Source: Dendrophyllia cribrosa (Eukaryota; Cnidaria; Anthozoa; Scleractinia; Dendrophylliidae). From it: 64,000 nucleotides of DNA. Under the pieces are notes generated by a model, which saw nothing but the letters and a program-made list of their open reading frames with translations, was not told the DNA's origin and searched no databases. Made by a program: the position numbers and the translations under genes. Within the stretch, counting starts at the first letter, position 1; every line of letters starts with the position of its first letter. The stretch is from the NCBI GenBank assembly GCA_024195265.1, contig JAJLRJ010000006.1, positions 2,617,001 to 2,681,000 on the forward strand, read 5' to 3'. Shown here in pieces: positions 1 to 16,000 of the stretch.

Positions 1-553
1 TGATAGAATTTCATCCACAGACTCAAAAGTTAGAACTACATGATATGTACATGTACATTACATGTCTCCATATAAATTGACTCTTGGAGTAAAAGAGATT
101 GGACATTTGACTTTACCACCTCTCCCCCAAACTTTGTTGAGTAAACTAATTATGGAGTGTTTTGTTTTGTCTGAACCATGTGTTTTTTCTCGAAAATATG
201 TTGTAGTCTTCTAGTGAGTTTGTTGAGGAAAACATGTAAATTTTGTCACAGTTTAACCAGTGAAAGCAATTTATCAAAAATCTGTTTATAATTTATTTAT
301 ACACCTGTTCAGACAAAAACAGCTCAAAATCTAACCCTTTGGCATATACCTAGTCCCCCCATGGCCTCATCAAAATACCCTGCTAGCCTATGTGTAGCCA
401 TACCTACCCCTACACATAGGCTATATACCCTGCATGATTGTCACTAATTTTAAGTAAATATATCAAACGTGCATGTGGAAGAATGTGTCATCAAGATTTC
501 CGAATATCAAGAAGTATTGAAAAAATGAGGCACAGTTGAGTTTACTCAGCATA

Positions 554-714
554 CCCTGTTTCGCAGATACGGCAACCATATTGATTTTGCCCCCAGGGCA
601 TCCCATAATGAATATTAAAAACAAAGGAATATATTAATTTAAATGGTCATTGTGAGCTATTATGGGATGCCCTGGGGGCAAAATCAATATGGCTGCCGTA
701 TGTGTGAAACAGGG
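554..714. mobile_element. Fold-back MITE flanked by TA
   Basis: Two arms of about 58 bases are inverted copies of each other. The left arm starts CCCTGTTTCGCAGATACGG, the right arm ends with its complement, and TA flanks both ends (552-553 and 715-716). There is no coding capacity. It looks like a Tc1/mariner-type non-autonomous palindromic element. Confidence 0.75.
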
Positions 715-1344
715 TAATATACTTCGAGGGTGTTTGCCTGAATACCTGATGAAAGACCTGCTGAGTATTTAATATAGCTTTTGAAACTGAGGATTGTGCA
801 ATACTCGGGACAAATTTATGCATAGCATTGTATTGTATTATATGACCATAACAATAGTTTAACAATACATTCTAGAACGGTACAATACATCACAATGTAT
901 TACAATACATATGCATAAATTTGTCAGAGTATTGGACAAGTATGTTGAAAATGACCATTAAAAACAGAGAAAATGAAGGAGTAAAATCACCAAAATCCAT
1001 TTTAATTAAGATCAGGTTTTCAAACCACCATCTCACTTATGATTTTCGCGTTCAGAGAACGCAATCCTAATTTCGTGTTGGTTTCCCTGTGCCTTGCATG
1101 CAGAAAAATTTGAGATTTTTTGGTGTCCGGTCTTTCAAATGGCCGCCCCTATTGCTTTTTTCAGGGGCTCTTTTCCGCCAGAAACCTTCGAACGCGTCTC
1201 CATGATCTCCGATTACTGCTAGTCTAATTTGTTCAAACTTGATGAATTATGTTAATATATCATTAAAATGATTTGAGAACCTTAACAAAACAAAGTTAAA
1301 TGCCAGAAATGGTTTCAGAACTTTTTGGTTGCTTAACAACACGG

Positions 1345-1398
1345 GTAGTCTCCCACGCAGCCGTTATTTGTTTCGTCAATGGCTGCATGGGGGACTAC
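1345..1398. repeat. Short inverted repeat (GTAGTCTCCCACGCAGCC type)
   Basis: An 18-base arm beginning GTAGTCTCCCACGCAGCC is answered by a near-perfect inverted copy ending at 1398, with a loop of about 20 bases. It is probably a small MITE remnant. Confidence 0.55.
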
Positions 1399-1588
1399 AA
1401 CACAGGTGCCCTTGACATATGAATTTATTTTATTTTACTAGAAATTGGTGTAAACATACTCAAAACACTGACCAAAAAAACTGTTTCAATCTCTCTTGCC
1501 ATCTTCCCTGTCATTTTAAAAAGACTTATAAAAGGTTAAATGTAAAATAAATTGCAAATTTAAAGGCTTTTACATTTGAATTTAATAA

Positions 1589-1736
1589 CCTAGGAAGGCT
1601 TAGATCTCATGGATATACACACAATGATTCCCCATTGTTATAGTCTTTGTTTGTGATCTATTATTTCCGTGTAGTCTATTGTTTAGTCTTTGTTTCACGG
1701 TCTGGTTAGTATATCCATGAGATCTTTGCCCCTAGG
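1589..1736. mobile_element. Small MITE with CCTAGG ends
   Basis: The termini CCTAGG and the sub-terminal AGATCTCATGGATATA are repeated in inverted orientation at the other end (TATATCCATGAGATCT). The core is AT-rich and has no coding capacity. Confidence 0.6.
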
Positions 1737-2330
1737 AAAATATAAACATTCACAAATTTCACACTTTCCCCCTTGCATAAATTTCTTTCAAAAAGGAATT
1801 TTTTGGGGGTTCCAAACTTCTCAAACGTTTTCAGCATATAATTTATTTTTTTAATTTACAAAACCTTGTTATTTTATAAACTCTTGTTCTTAGGCCATCA
1901 TAACTTGATTAAAAATAAAACACAAATAGTGGTGATAACATGGTAAACCAATGCTTTTTTAAATAAATAAACTTGATGTTTTGTATGCTAAGCTTGTTAT
2001 TTTACTAAATCCAGTATGAACTAAGGAATAAAAAACATTTTGTGTGATATCAGTACATGTAAAAGGATTAATTTAATCAGTCAGTGTTATTTTAGTGGTT
2101 AGTATATAATTAAATGTTCATTAATAATATTGTTACCAATAGTAAAAATTATAGTATTGAAGGCCTGAGGTGGCATAATCATAAAACTCCTATGTCAAAT
2201 TTTAAAAATATATTTTCACTCTCAAATTGTGCTTTGTTTGGGCCAAAAAAGGATTCTGTTGAAATTGTGAAATAAAACATCATCTTCATTAGGTATAATG
2301 TCTTGCTCCCCACAAGCCAGCTAGCCTATA

Positions 2331-2509
2331 CACCACTTTCATAATGGCGGCCGATTTATTTATTCTTTTATATGTATGTTAATTAGCCTCACCGGCCTCG
2401 TTGGCGTGTGCAAAATTCAAAAGAATTTTTACTCTAAAACGAGGCCGGTAAGGCTAATTAACATACATATAAAAGAATAAATAAATCGGCCGCCATTATG
2501 AAAGTGGTG
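2331..2509. mobile_element. Near-perfect palindromic MITE flanked by TA
   Basis: Arms of about 70 bases, starting CACCACTTTCATAATGGCGG, are near-perfect inverted copies separated by a loop of about 40 bases. TA dinucleotides flank both ends. The arms have hardly diverged, which suggests a recent insertion or ongoing arm homogenisation. Confidence 0.75.
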
Positions 2510-2899
2510 TATGCATTGTGTCATTTAGAACAGCAACAATCTAAAAACGGATGCCATGATCCCCTAAAATAATGTCTGGTTAAGTATAATAACATTAGCT
2601 GATTGTAACAGAAGTTAAATGATTCAATGAGACCATAACATCCCAAAGCAAAAAAAAAACCATTGATCATGGGAATTTAAAATAATGAATCATTCCATAT
2701 TCGCACCGTCAGTACTCCAGACCTTTTGTTCAAAGACCGCACACATTTGTATGACCGACGCAAAAAATATGACTGTTTTATAGTTTACTTATAGTCAGAA
2801 TATTGAAATTGAACCTTTTGGACACTTAATATATTTCAAGAGATACATGAAAGGATCACTGCTCACTTGATACACTTCCTCTCCATTTTGATAGAACTA

Positions 2900-3070
2900 T
2901 AAGTCAGGTGAGTATAGTATGGCTTTGAGTCTGCGGACAAAATTCTAAAGCTCAATGATTCAATGAAAGCTATATTGAGCAGTATTTTCTTGTGGTACCG
3001 TTTATTATGCTGTTTAAGGTGGTTCTAACTTTTGAGTCTGTGGATTAATCCATAAGTGTGGTCGTAAGAT
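2900..3070 (+). repeat. Partial copies of the 106-bp repeat
   Basis: Degenerate copies of the window-wide 106-bp unit (core GAGTCTGTGGATGAAATCC, then ATTCAAATGAAAGCTA, then GCAGTACTTTCCTGTGG) lie upstream of the first visible STN1 exon. Confidence 0.6.
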
Positions 3071-3544
3071 GGTTTTTAGCTTTTTAGAATCTTACTTGTA
3101 AATAATTTATTGTTTTTCTTTTTTAATTAAGCTTTTTAACTCAACTTTGTAGATTTTTAGATTATAAATTATTTTTAGTGTATTTTGAATTGCAATTAGC
3201 GCCATTGAATCATCGAGAAAAGACACTATAGAAATGTATTATTATTAAGACATGTACTGAGCAATACTTTTCTTACAAATGTTTTTACTGGGAATATTTG
3301 AAAAAAAAAAGGCTAAGATGAATAGAACCAGTTTTTACTTACCAACAGTGTTTTTAAACCTGTTGTATTCCGTAGGCAGTTTTCAAAGAATTTATAATAA
3401 AATCAGCTCAAAGCAGAATTGAATGATATTAGCATAATAATAAGCATATTGTTAATACCTTTTTCAAGAGAAAACTTGGACATGAATAATAATATTATTT
3501 ATAATTCATAAGAGTTTTAACTAATCTGCTTAATTTCTGTTTAG

Positions 3545-6813
<3,269 letters not shown>

Positions 6814-7767
6814 CAGTGCAATGATGTCTATAGACACAGTGAAAAAAATACTAAGTATAAGGCTGACTGGGATTGTGTGTGAAATGGCAATAATATTGCT
6901 GTATATTGGTGAATTAATACAACATGTACAGCCTAAAAGTTTATATTTCTGTCAAGGTTTAAAGAGTTGGGTTAAAAGCAACTCAACCCCCACCCCCACC
7001 CCCTTCAGGCAGGGCCTCAGCTTCTAATCATTGACATCTGATTCAGCAATTTTTGGAAACAGTAAAAAGGAAATAAAAATTGATGTTTATTTCTTCTTGT
7101 ATGTATCACCAACCTTGTTGGTACCCAGGGTCTACTTTCAAAATGGCCGTCCAGGCAAAGAAACCCCCGAACAATGCTGCCAAAAATACAATGAAGCTAC
7201 AGATTCACTAAATGACAATAACACAACCGGGTGCTGTTCTCTGTTGGAATTTAGTGTATGGTCCATTTCAAGTATTGTCTATCCTGCTGGGTACATGCTT
7301 GTGGTAAAATGTCCATTATTGCACCCTGATGGTCCATTCAGCCTCATTGCTGCTTTGTTCGTGCAATGTTGTGTACAAGTCCCCTAGAAATATGATTGTG
7401 AAACCTACTTAACTTTCAAACTAAGTTTTTTAGAGTAAGTATTGCCTGTTGTCTGATCATTTTGCACTGTCTATAAAAAAGTACATCACATGGGAAGCTC
7501 TCCGAGCCACCATAGCTTCAATAATATTAATAATTTTTACAAAATGGGAATAATGGAATGAAATTATGAATTAAATAAAAATGATGATGACAAAGGTCTG
7601 TGTCTTATCTACATAACAGAGAACATAGTTTAAAACTTAGGAGTAAAGAATTGAAATCAGCATGATGTACATTCCACGCCTTTAGTTTTAAGGTCCATCT
7701 CCAGAACACAATGGAGTGAGAGCAAAATATTTTCATCTTTTGGTGCGCAGCACTTCTACATGCATCT
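6814..7767. other. Convergent 3' flanks of STN1 and PAF1
   Basis: This is the tail-to-tail intergenic region. A short direct repeat of the STN1 3' end (GATGTCTATAGACACAG) lies at about 6773-6789 and 6823-6839. AATAAA-like sites suitable for STN1 (near 7071) and, on the complement, for PAF1 are present, but the poly(A) sites cannot be assigned. A 118-codon open frame at 7031-7387 shows no recognisable features. Confidence 0.45.
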
Positions 7768-9989
7768 TCAGGCCTCCTCTTCCTCATCATCATCACTACC
7801 TGACTCCTCTCCACTTGACCCTTCTTCGCTGCTTTCCCTTTCATCTTTCTCGTCGTTACTCTCTTGCTCTGCATCATCATCATTATCATCATCTTTTATC
7901 TCTTCATCATCCTCATCACTATCATTCTCTTGCTTTTCTCCCTCCTCCTCTTCCTCCTCGCCGTGATTTTCTTCTCCATTTTCTGCATCATCAGCACCCT
8001 CTGCTCCTTCCTCATCCTCGTCACCCTCCTCTTCTTCAAATTCCTCTTCTTCTTCCTCACCAGGTGCAGTATCCAGTTGAGTCATACGCATTCGCTGATG
8101 AGATGAAATAACGTGTTTAGCTATTGGCAATGCCTGTTTTTTTTTTTTAATATCATATAATAAAGACACATGTACAATTGAGCCTCCCCTAATAGGGAGC
8201 TTAAGTAACTACAGTGGCAATGGCAGCAAAAATGGCACAAAACAATAGGTTTCATGACCAAAAACAATGTCTCTGTGTATGCATTTTACATTTTTTTGCT
8301 GTTCCCTGCAAAACAACAATGTCAAATGACCAAGACAGTTAATTTTCCTCTCTATTTGAATTGGAAAACCATCCCTATGAATTCAGCTCCTTGACAATCC
8401 AGTCACATTAGAAAATAGCGCAAATTCTTTTTTCAAGTGATGTTTTCCTTGGCATTACCGTCATCATGCTTAAACTCCCTAATGACTGCCTCCCCACGAC
8501 ATCAATTGACTCAGCAGCTTATTCATTCACTTAAAATATTCTTACTGAAAACATCCCCAGAATCCCTGAATGGCTAGAAAACTACAGTGGATTCCCATTA
8601 TCTCGAAACCTCCTGGGGACCAGCGAAAGGGTTTGTGATAACAGGGGTTTGAGATAATGAAGTTGGTGTCAACTTTCATTCTCTTTCTTCTGCAGAAAGG
8701 AATACTGTCCAGTACAGTTAAGTACTGAGTATGTGCTATTGAAAGCAGTACAAAGTGAAATAATTTATATTTTATGTGTCACAATGTACAGTATTGTATG
8801 GCTGCAACAGAGCAATCAATGCTTGTAATTTAGAAGCTTTATGATTAAAATCCAGATGTTTTACTCTCATTGGTGTTGGTTAGAGATATCGGGGGTGAAA
8901 TCGTGAGAAAATTATCTCTCGGGAACACAAATTTGGTTCGAGTTAATGGGGTTTTCGAGATATCGGGGGTTCAAGATATCCAGGGTAAAATTACAGTGAT
9001 ACACTGGCGCAAGTCCACGGGATGCAGCCTCAAGTTGGAGATATCCGGGGTTTGAGATAATGGGACTCCACTGTATGTCCAAAGGTGGTCAACATAGAGG
9101 GGTTTGGCTGTAGTTCTCACCTACTGAATGACATTTGCCTGCCACAGCTATTAAAAGTAACTGAATCCTTATTGTGTCCTCACCTGTGCTTTTCTCTCAT
9201 TGTCATTCAACTCCCTGTGTTTAACAACTAACTGCGACACAGCTGACTGAACACCACCAGCACCGCCGCGAGCTCGCCGCTTACTCAAATGAACTCTGCA
9301 AATGAAATACATCAGATTAAATGTTGTTCACAATGATTGTGATAATCACAGTTAAAATAATTCAGGGTTTTTATCTTCAACATTTCACGTGACTCTAAAC
9401 ATAGAAAACAGAAAATTCGTGTGGAAATTTGTTTTAAAAAAAGCTTTTGTTTCTTGTTTCCACAATGTTATGTTTGTATTAAAGTATCGGTACTCAAGCA
9501 AAGATGTAGACACACTGGAAACACACTTTTGGTTTGTGTTTCCACATAATACTTTATGTAAACACAGAAACATTCTTAAATTGATGGTGGTACGGTGTAA
9601 GTGACAGAATGAAGAACTGGATAATTTCAAGAAGTACAGTGTATTATTTTGTTCCCTTGGAATCCCTCAGACTTTCTTACCTTGTTACTAACTCATCATA
9701 GAAAACTCCTTCTCCTTCCCGGAAAACAAAGAAATAGTTTTCCTGTAACAGAATAAATCCATTGTTACATGACTACAGGTTAATAACAAGTGTTCTGCTC
9801 GCAAAGACAAATGCTAGTCTCAACATCCCTCAAAGTGTTGAATTTACCATTTGCCACCCCTGAAATAGCTGGTTTATTAAAGAATTTACCACACAATACA
9901 TTTGAATCTCATGCTATACAGGAACTCTTATTCTTTAACTTAATTCAAGCACTCAAAATATATCAGATCTCCACCTGCTGTCCACCAGA

Positions 9990-10020
<31 letters not shown>

Positions 10021-13000
10021 ATAAAAAAATAAATAATAAATTGGTGAAGTACCCAAGTGTACATTTGGTTCTAGAATACCATATGAATAAAAACATTAAA
10101 ATTTTGAGATACCATGCATCATTTCTGAGGCATATTTGAATTGTAATAGCTGATCACCCTTGCTGACACAGGAAATTCAAGATGCATTTGTGTTCTAGTG
10201 GCTCCAAATTCCTGATTTAAGGGATTGGTTTTCGACATTCCACAAGTTTTTACTGTGGAATAAGACCAATTGAGCCCACTCACCCATAATGATCTATGAT
10301 CTTACCTCATAGCCTTTGGTAGCTTTATTCTTGACATTCCAGTTGTATTCACGTGCCATTTTGTATTCATACCTGGAAGAAAACAAAATTACATTAATAT
10401 ATTAACTACTACCTGCTCTATTTAAAAAGATTACATCTAGTATATACAATTGCTGGGTTTAAAAGACAGAATTATGAGAGAAGTTGTGTGTGCACAATAC
10501 ATTTCTAGTCAGTGGTGAAAACTTGGAGACTGTGTACAGTTCAAGACAATTATAATAATTTATATTATTCCTTATAGAAAGATATTTAATTGAGTGTCAA
10601 AAGTCATTTTGCGATTGTGTACAACTGGTTTTTAATTGCTTTGCTTTGTGGTTGGCTACAAAATCTTGCGCTACTTGGCGACGGCTACATGTATTTGCTT
10701 TGAGTTCTGATGATTCATTGGATTGTCTGCATCTGTTGTGATCAGCCAGAGTAATTAACTTTAATTGGTTTTGGTTTTAGAGCGGTGTTCACTTGAGTGT
10801 CGTAAAACCCAAACCAAAGTAATTACTCTGGTCAATCACAAGAGATGCAGACAACCCAATGAACCAATCAGAATTTGAGGGAAATACATGTAGCTGGTGT
10901 AAAGTGCGGGAAAACGTGTGCAGGCAAGTCACGATTGGTTTTGGTTTTACTTATGATTAGTTGAGAATGTGGTGTGAGATTTTTTAGCCAATCACAAAGT
11001 GTAGCAATGCAAAACCACAATCACGTAATTACTTTTGACACGCAGTGAAAACCGCTCTATGACAAGTTCAATATTATTGAACACTGCTCTATCTCCCAGT
11101 TTTCAATATAAGATGTGTATTTGGCATACTGTTCATCTTGTACTCACTCCTCTTCCTCAGTATAATCCGCCTCAGTTTCCTGGTCTCGTTTTCTCTTTCT
11201 AATCGTCTCTTTGGTTGGAAGGAAGTAAGCAACAAACTGATCTCCACTTGCATCCACCATACCTCTAAACAGACACAAAAGCACTTGACATTAGTTCCCT
11301 TTAAGGACGTTCGCGCAAAAATCTTCTAACATTGATTTTTTTTATAAAACTTTTGCTGCAGTTAGGCAATGAGTTACTCGTGTCAGAAATGCAAAAAAAA
11401 TGGGGGGTCACCAACTTCGTTTAGGTAATAAGATATCTGAAAGGTGACCCTACAGTGTAATTTCGAAAAATCGGCCTTCCATACTCGATATGGCCCCAAT
11501 GTCTGTTAGTCCAAAACTATTGTTAATGAATCTCTAAAATGCAATTTTCTGTGCCAAATTTTGTATGAGTGGGTCTATTAAGCAAATTCATTCAACTGGT
11601 AACGTTCTTTAGTGGAAATCTAATCTGTAAATGACAGCATTTGCAAACTCTGACAGCCGCAAGTTGCCAGGATTCGATGTCGCGTGGGTAGAAAAATGAA
11701 TATAATTTAAACTTCCTACATTGATTTTTTGTTCATTTTTTCACATTCTGTCGAGAATTGGCAAAGAAAATTATCCATAAAAAAAAAATTGGAGGTCACC
11801 GACCATCCAAGCGAGTTAAATCTAAGCAAAGTTAACACAACAGCTACCAGCCCTTCATGTGCTTAGATTTCTTCTCTTGCGCGTGCTCGTGCATGACATA
11901 GCATGGCATTGCGACATGAATTGCGTGTGCAGTAAGGATGCGCATAAACAATTAGTGCGAACATCCTTAAGCTCCAACATCAACAAACTAATGCTCTCTA
12001 CTGGAGTTACAATAAATACATGTAGCTTCTACATATTGGCCTAAAATGTTTTCAGGAGTCTTAAGAAACATAATATGCCAAGGATTTTAGGTTATTCAGT
12101 TACTAAAAATGCAAGGCCTGTGAGATGTGACTAACATTGACAAAGTCGGAATACTGCACAGATGTACACACACATGTACTTTGGTAAACTGTGGGCACTA
12201 AACAGGGCACTTCAGCTAGCCATGGATAGCTGTTATAAGCATGGCATAGCTAATATTTGGGATCACTACTTATTCTCACTGGTAAATAATTTATAGGGGT
12301 AATGCCCACTACCAACAAGGTTTACCAGAGCACATCTGTGTGGTATTCTGACTTTATGCATCAATCAGTGGCTTCCCCTTGGGGGCCATCCCCAAGGGAC
12401 ATACATGTAGGGGCATTTGTTGAGATTTGTCATGTTTTTTGCAAAAGGGTTTGCTCACGGAGATCGAACCTAGGAGCCAGAACAAGGAGAAAAGCAATAA
12501 AAGAAGGCAGAAAAATAAGTTTATTGCAAACGTTTATTTGCTTCAACTACAAGGATCTTTTAGTGTGATATCAAAGTGATCTCTTAGTGAGTTATTTCAC
12601 AGGGGTCCCTATTTTTTCCCTCGAGGGGTGGGAATTTGTCCAAATTCCTCTGCCCCATACCCAGGGGTATTTCATAAGGTTTGATTGGGCATTTGGACAG
12701 ATCCCCCTAGAGGAAGCCGCTGACCGATGTATTATTCAGTTTAAATACTGACCTGATCATTGCTTGAGACATTTCCTCCTCTTCTGCAGGGCCATTCCTC
12801 CCCCGTGGGGTGGGGTCAGTGTCAAATATGACATGTGCACAGGGATGGGCCCACATCTGAAATAAGTAAAGTTTGACAAAAGATTTAATGGTAAGAATGC
12901 TTAGTTAAATCTTATTAACAGAATGGAAACTGGACATGCTGAATGCTTAAATCAATCTAATTAACAGAAAGGAAACAGGACATATGGACATGTACACAGG

Positions 13001-16000
13001 AATGGGTCTAGATCTGAAATGAGTAACATTTGACAAAAGGTAAGAAGACCAAAGCTGATGAGTTTAAATATAGTTTGTACAGTACCTGGAAATCTGGGAA
13101 TACAGGCAAAACTTCCACTGGTGTGACATTGGGCTTTGTTGGATGGCGAAGAATCTAGGAAAAAAACAAAACAAAAACAGAATACTCAATGAGTAATGAC
13201 AGAACTCAATCAAAGTAAACATATTTAGAATTATTAGAATTAGAAGCTTTTTGTGTCATTATGGCAGCATTTTACATGTACTTACAGGTCTCTGAGCTGC
13301 GTCAAAGGTACTCTCAATAGCTGAAATCTGACTCTCCCGATCCTACAACAAGACCAACAATATAACATGAATATTTTACTTGAATTGCTTCGCGCTGGTT
13401 TTTAACTCGTGGATATGCAAAGTATTGAGTGAGTTGCAGCAGTGCGGCAAAATTTCCTTTGATCGCTCGATCGGTCAGTTGGCTGTTAACAATGAGCCTG
13501 CCTTACTCGTGGGGATGGCATTACAAGGAGAGGAGGGTGGGGAGGGGTGGGGAGAGGTTGGTCTAAGAGAGTTTTGTATTCACGAGTTGGTTCATACATG
13601 TCAGAACCTTTGATTTCATTATTAACTTAGAGTGCCAATAGATAGATAAATAACTATATTTCAACTCGGGTTGATAAGGCTGAATAGGCCTAACAAAAAA
13701 ATAAATAAATACTAATTCTAATTTACATTTGTACATTTACAATAGATCTAACAGCATTCTTAAAATTATTAAGTGACTTCAGTGAACATGGTGTATCCAG
13801 AGGTAAATTCCAAACTTTTGAAGCAGTGAATACCACAGACTTAGTCCCATAACGGGTGGTGTTTACTTTTGGAATGACAAGCTTGTTAGTGCCTCTAAGA
13901 TTCTTAATGTTCTCACGAATAAATTCTTTGTAAACAATAAAAACAACAAGTTAAATCAAACAGCCAAAAACTACAACCTTGTAAATGTCTGTTCCCTGGA
14001 ATTTCTTTTTAACATTAAACCCAACCCTGTGAATGAAAGTGAACAATATCATTTAATAAATTTAAACCACATCTCTATATCCTACTTCTAACAGCTAAAT
14101 ATAAATTTTCTTTGATTATGTTTGAATGAACCCTCGATCATTTTCTTTTCAGACTTTGACATTGTTAATTACATGTACAATGGCAAAACCAGGTACCGTA
14201 TTTATTCGATTAAGTGCCCAATCTCGAATAAGCGCCCACCCTGTAGGCAGGAAAAGTTAATAAGCGCCCAGCCTCGAATAAGCGCCCACCCCACCCCTCT
14301 AGCAGGCAGCACCAGAGAGTTCGCTAATTGACCTTTGTGACAATGAGATTGAAATTGACTAAGTACTACTAAGAGACTTCCCAGAAGACTGAGTTTTCCG
14401 AAGTATTTTAAAGAAACTTTCAATGAACCGTCTAAGATTCTGCTTTGGTTTTGTTATTATTTATTGTTTTGTTGCAAAATAAACTTACTACTTGCTGCAA
14501 ATGGTGAAAATTTAATAAGCGCCCAGCCTTGATTAAGCATCCACCTCGAATAAGCGCCCACTCTCAAGGTCCAAAAATTTAATAAGCGCCCAGGGCGCTT
14601 AAATATTAATCGAATAAATACGGTATCTACATTCAACCAGATTTATCATTACATGATTTGGAAAAATAATACGGTAATGTCTTGTTTAGAATAACATACT
14701 TGGTTTCCACCATTTCATTGCTTGTGCGACTTCTGTTATACTCAGTTGAAATGTACTCGGTTCTTCTAAGCCATGATACATTCTTGTTATGATGTGCCGT
14801 CCTGCATATCAAGCGTACAAAAAGACAACTTAGATGTTAAAATGGACTCCTGCTAACTGAAACACACAAGAAAAATAAGTAAAAAATAGTTCAATTAACT
14901 GAAACTTAACCAAATGAAAAGATAGAAAAAGTCGAGGACTGGTCAGAGAATTAACCCCAGCCTGCCAGGTCCTCTGATGTTGAAGACGATTAATGCTCCA
15001 CTGGCAAACAGACACAGACTATTTGACAGTGCTTGTTATCAAATATGAAGAGAATGAAGACCCAAAAAAGTTTCCAAGAAGGCTGGACTTGTACATGTAA
15101 ATGGCAAGAAATAATTAAAGGTTCATAATGCTGTGTTTCAGCCCAGAGGGGGTACTCCTCAGAATTTTTGGTGGTGGTGTGGTGCCTGGTTTTCCAAATC
15201 CTGACCCTAATTCAAACCAAACAGTACACCATTTTCCATACCTATTTTCAAATATGGCCTCTAAAATTCATAACTGTTTTAAGACCTACAGCCAATTTCA
15301 GACCAAACTTGTCAAAATCTATACCTGTTTTCTGACCAAAGTGGCTCAAAAAACCATACCCTTTACGACAGCACTTACCTATATTATAGCTTATATAGGG
15401 GAATACTGCCCCCCCCCCCCCCCCCCCCCCTTCGATGTTTGAGATATCCCAAATAAACTGCTCTACACACCGTTTCTTATCAGGTAAGTTCACTGGTTCT
15501 TCTTCCAGTAACTTCTCGTCATCAGGATCAATGGAGACTGTAATTCAACAACAACAAAACAAAGCCATCTATGTTAGAACTAACTTAGTCACACATTTAC
15601 TGTGTAGCTACAAAATTTATTATGCTGTAAACACTCCATGTAAATAAAGCCACAATAACCATAATTAACAAAGGGTTTCCCAAAACACTGAAAAACTAAT
15701 GGTACAAACTGTACTATACAAAAGTTCTACTCACACCATTGGAAAGATAAATTTTCTACCAGCCTTGACAGACATTTTGCACCTTTCAGTAACAGGCAAA
15801 TAAATTGGATCGAAATCCACTGATCACAATGTCATCCTTATCATCATCGCCATTATTAACAACATCATCTTACCATTAGGATCGAGAGCATATGTATCAG
15901 GATCAATAAGATCAATATTGACTCCCAAATCAACCTCTGTTAACATCTCATGTTTGTAGTTTTTCTCCAATGAAGTTGGCTTGTACTCCACAAATCTGAT

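Larger units (their letters stand above)
1..3544. other. Repeat-rich sequence upstream of the first visible STN1 exon
   Basis: No coding exon could be recognised here. The first 45 bases are a reverse-complement fragment of the 106-bp repeat found elsewhere in the window, and 2920-3070 carries two more partial copies. Four fold-back elements are listed separately; a small inverted repeat also lies at about 390-425. The rest is AT-rich. The missing N-terminal exon or exons of STN1 (roughly 50-60 residues by comparison with the vertebrate protein) should be here or further upstream, but I could not find them by eye. Confidence 0.5.

Noticed and set aside
7031..7387. 118-codon open frame between STN1 and PAF1
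   Set aside because: No domain, no plausible splice context and no similarity recognised; it is in the 3' flank of STN1.
7605..8111. Serine-rich and His/Leu-rich frames on the plus strand over 7716-8111
   Set aside because: They are shadows of the acidic C-terminal exon of PAF1 on the other strand.
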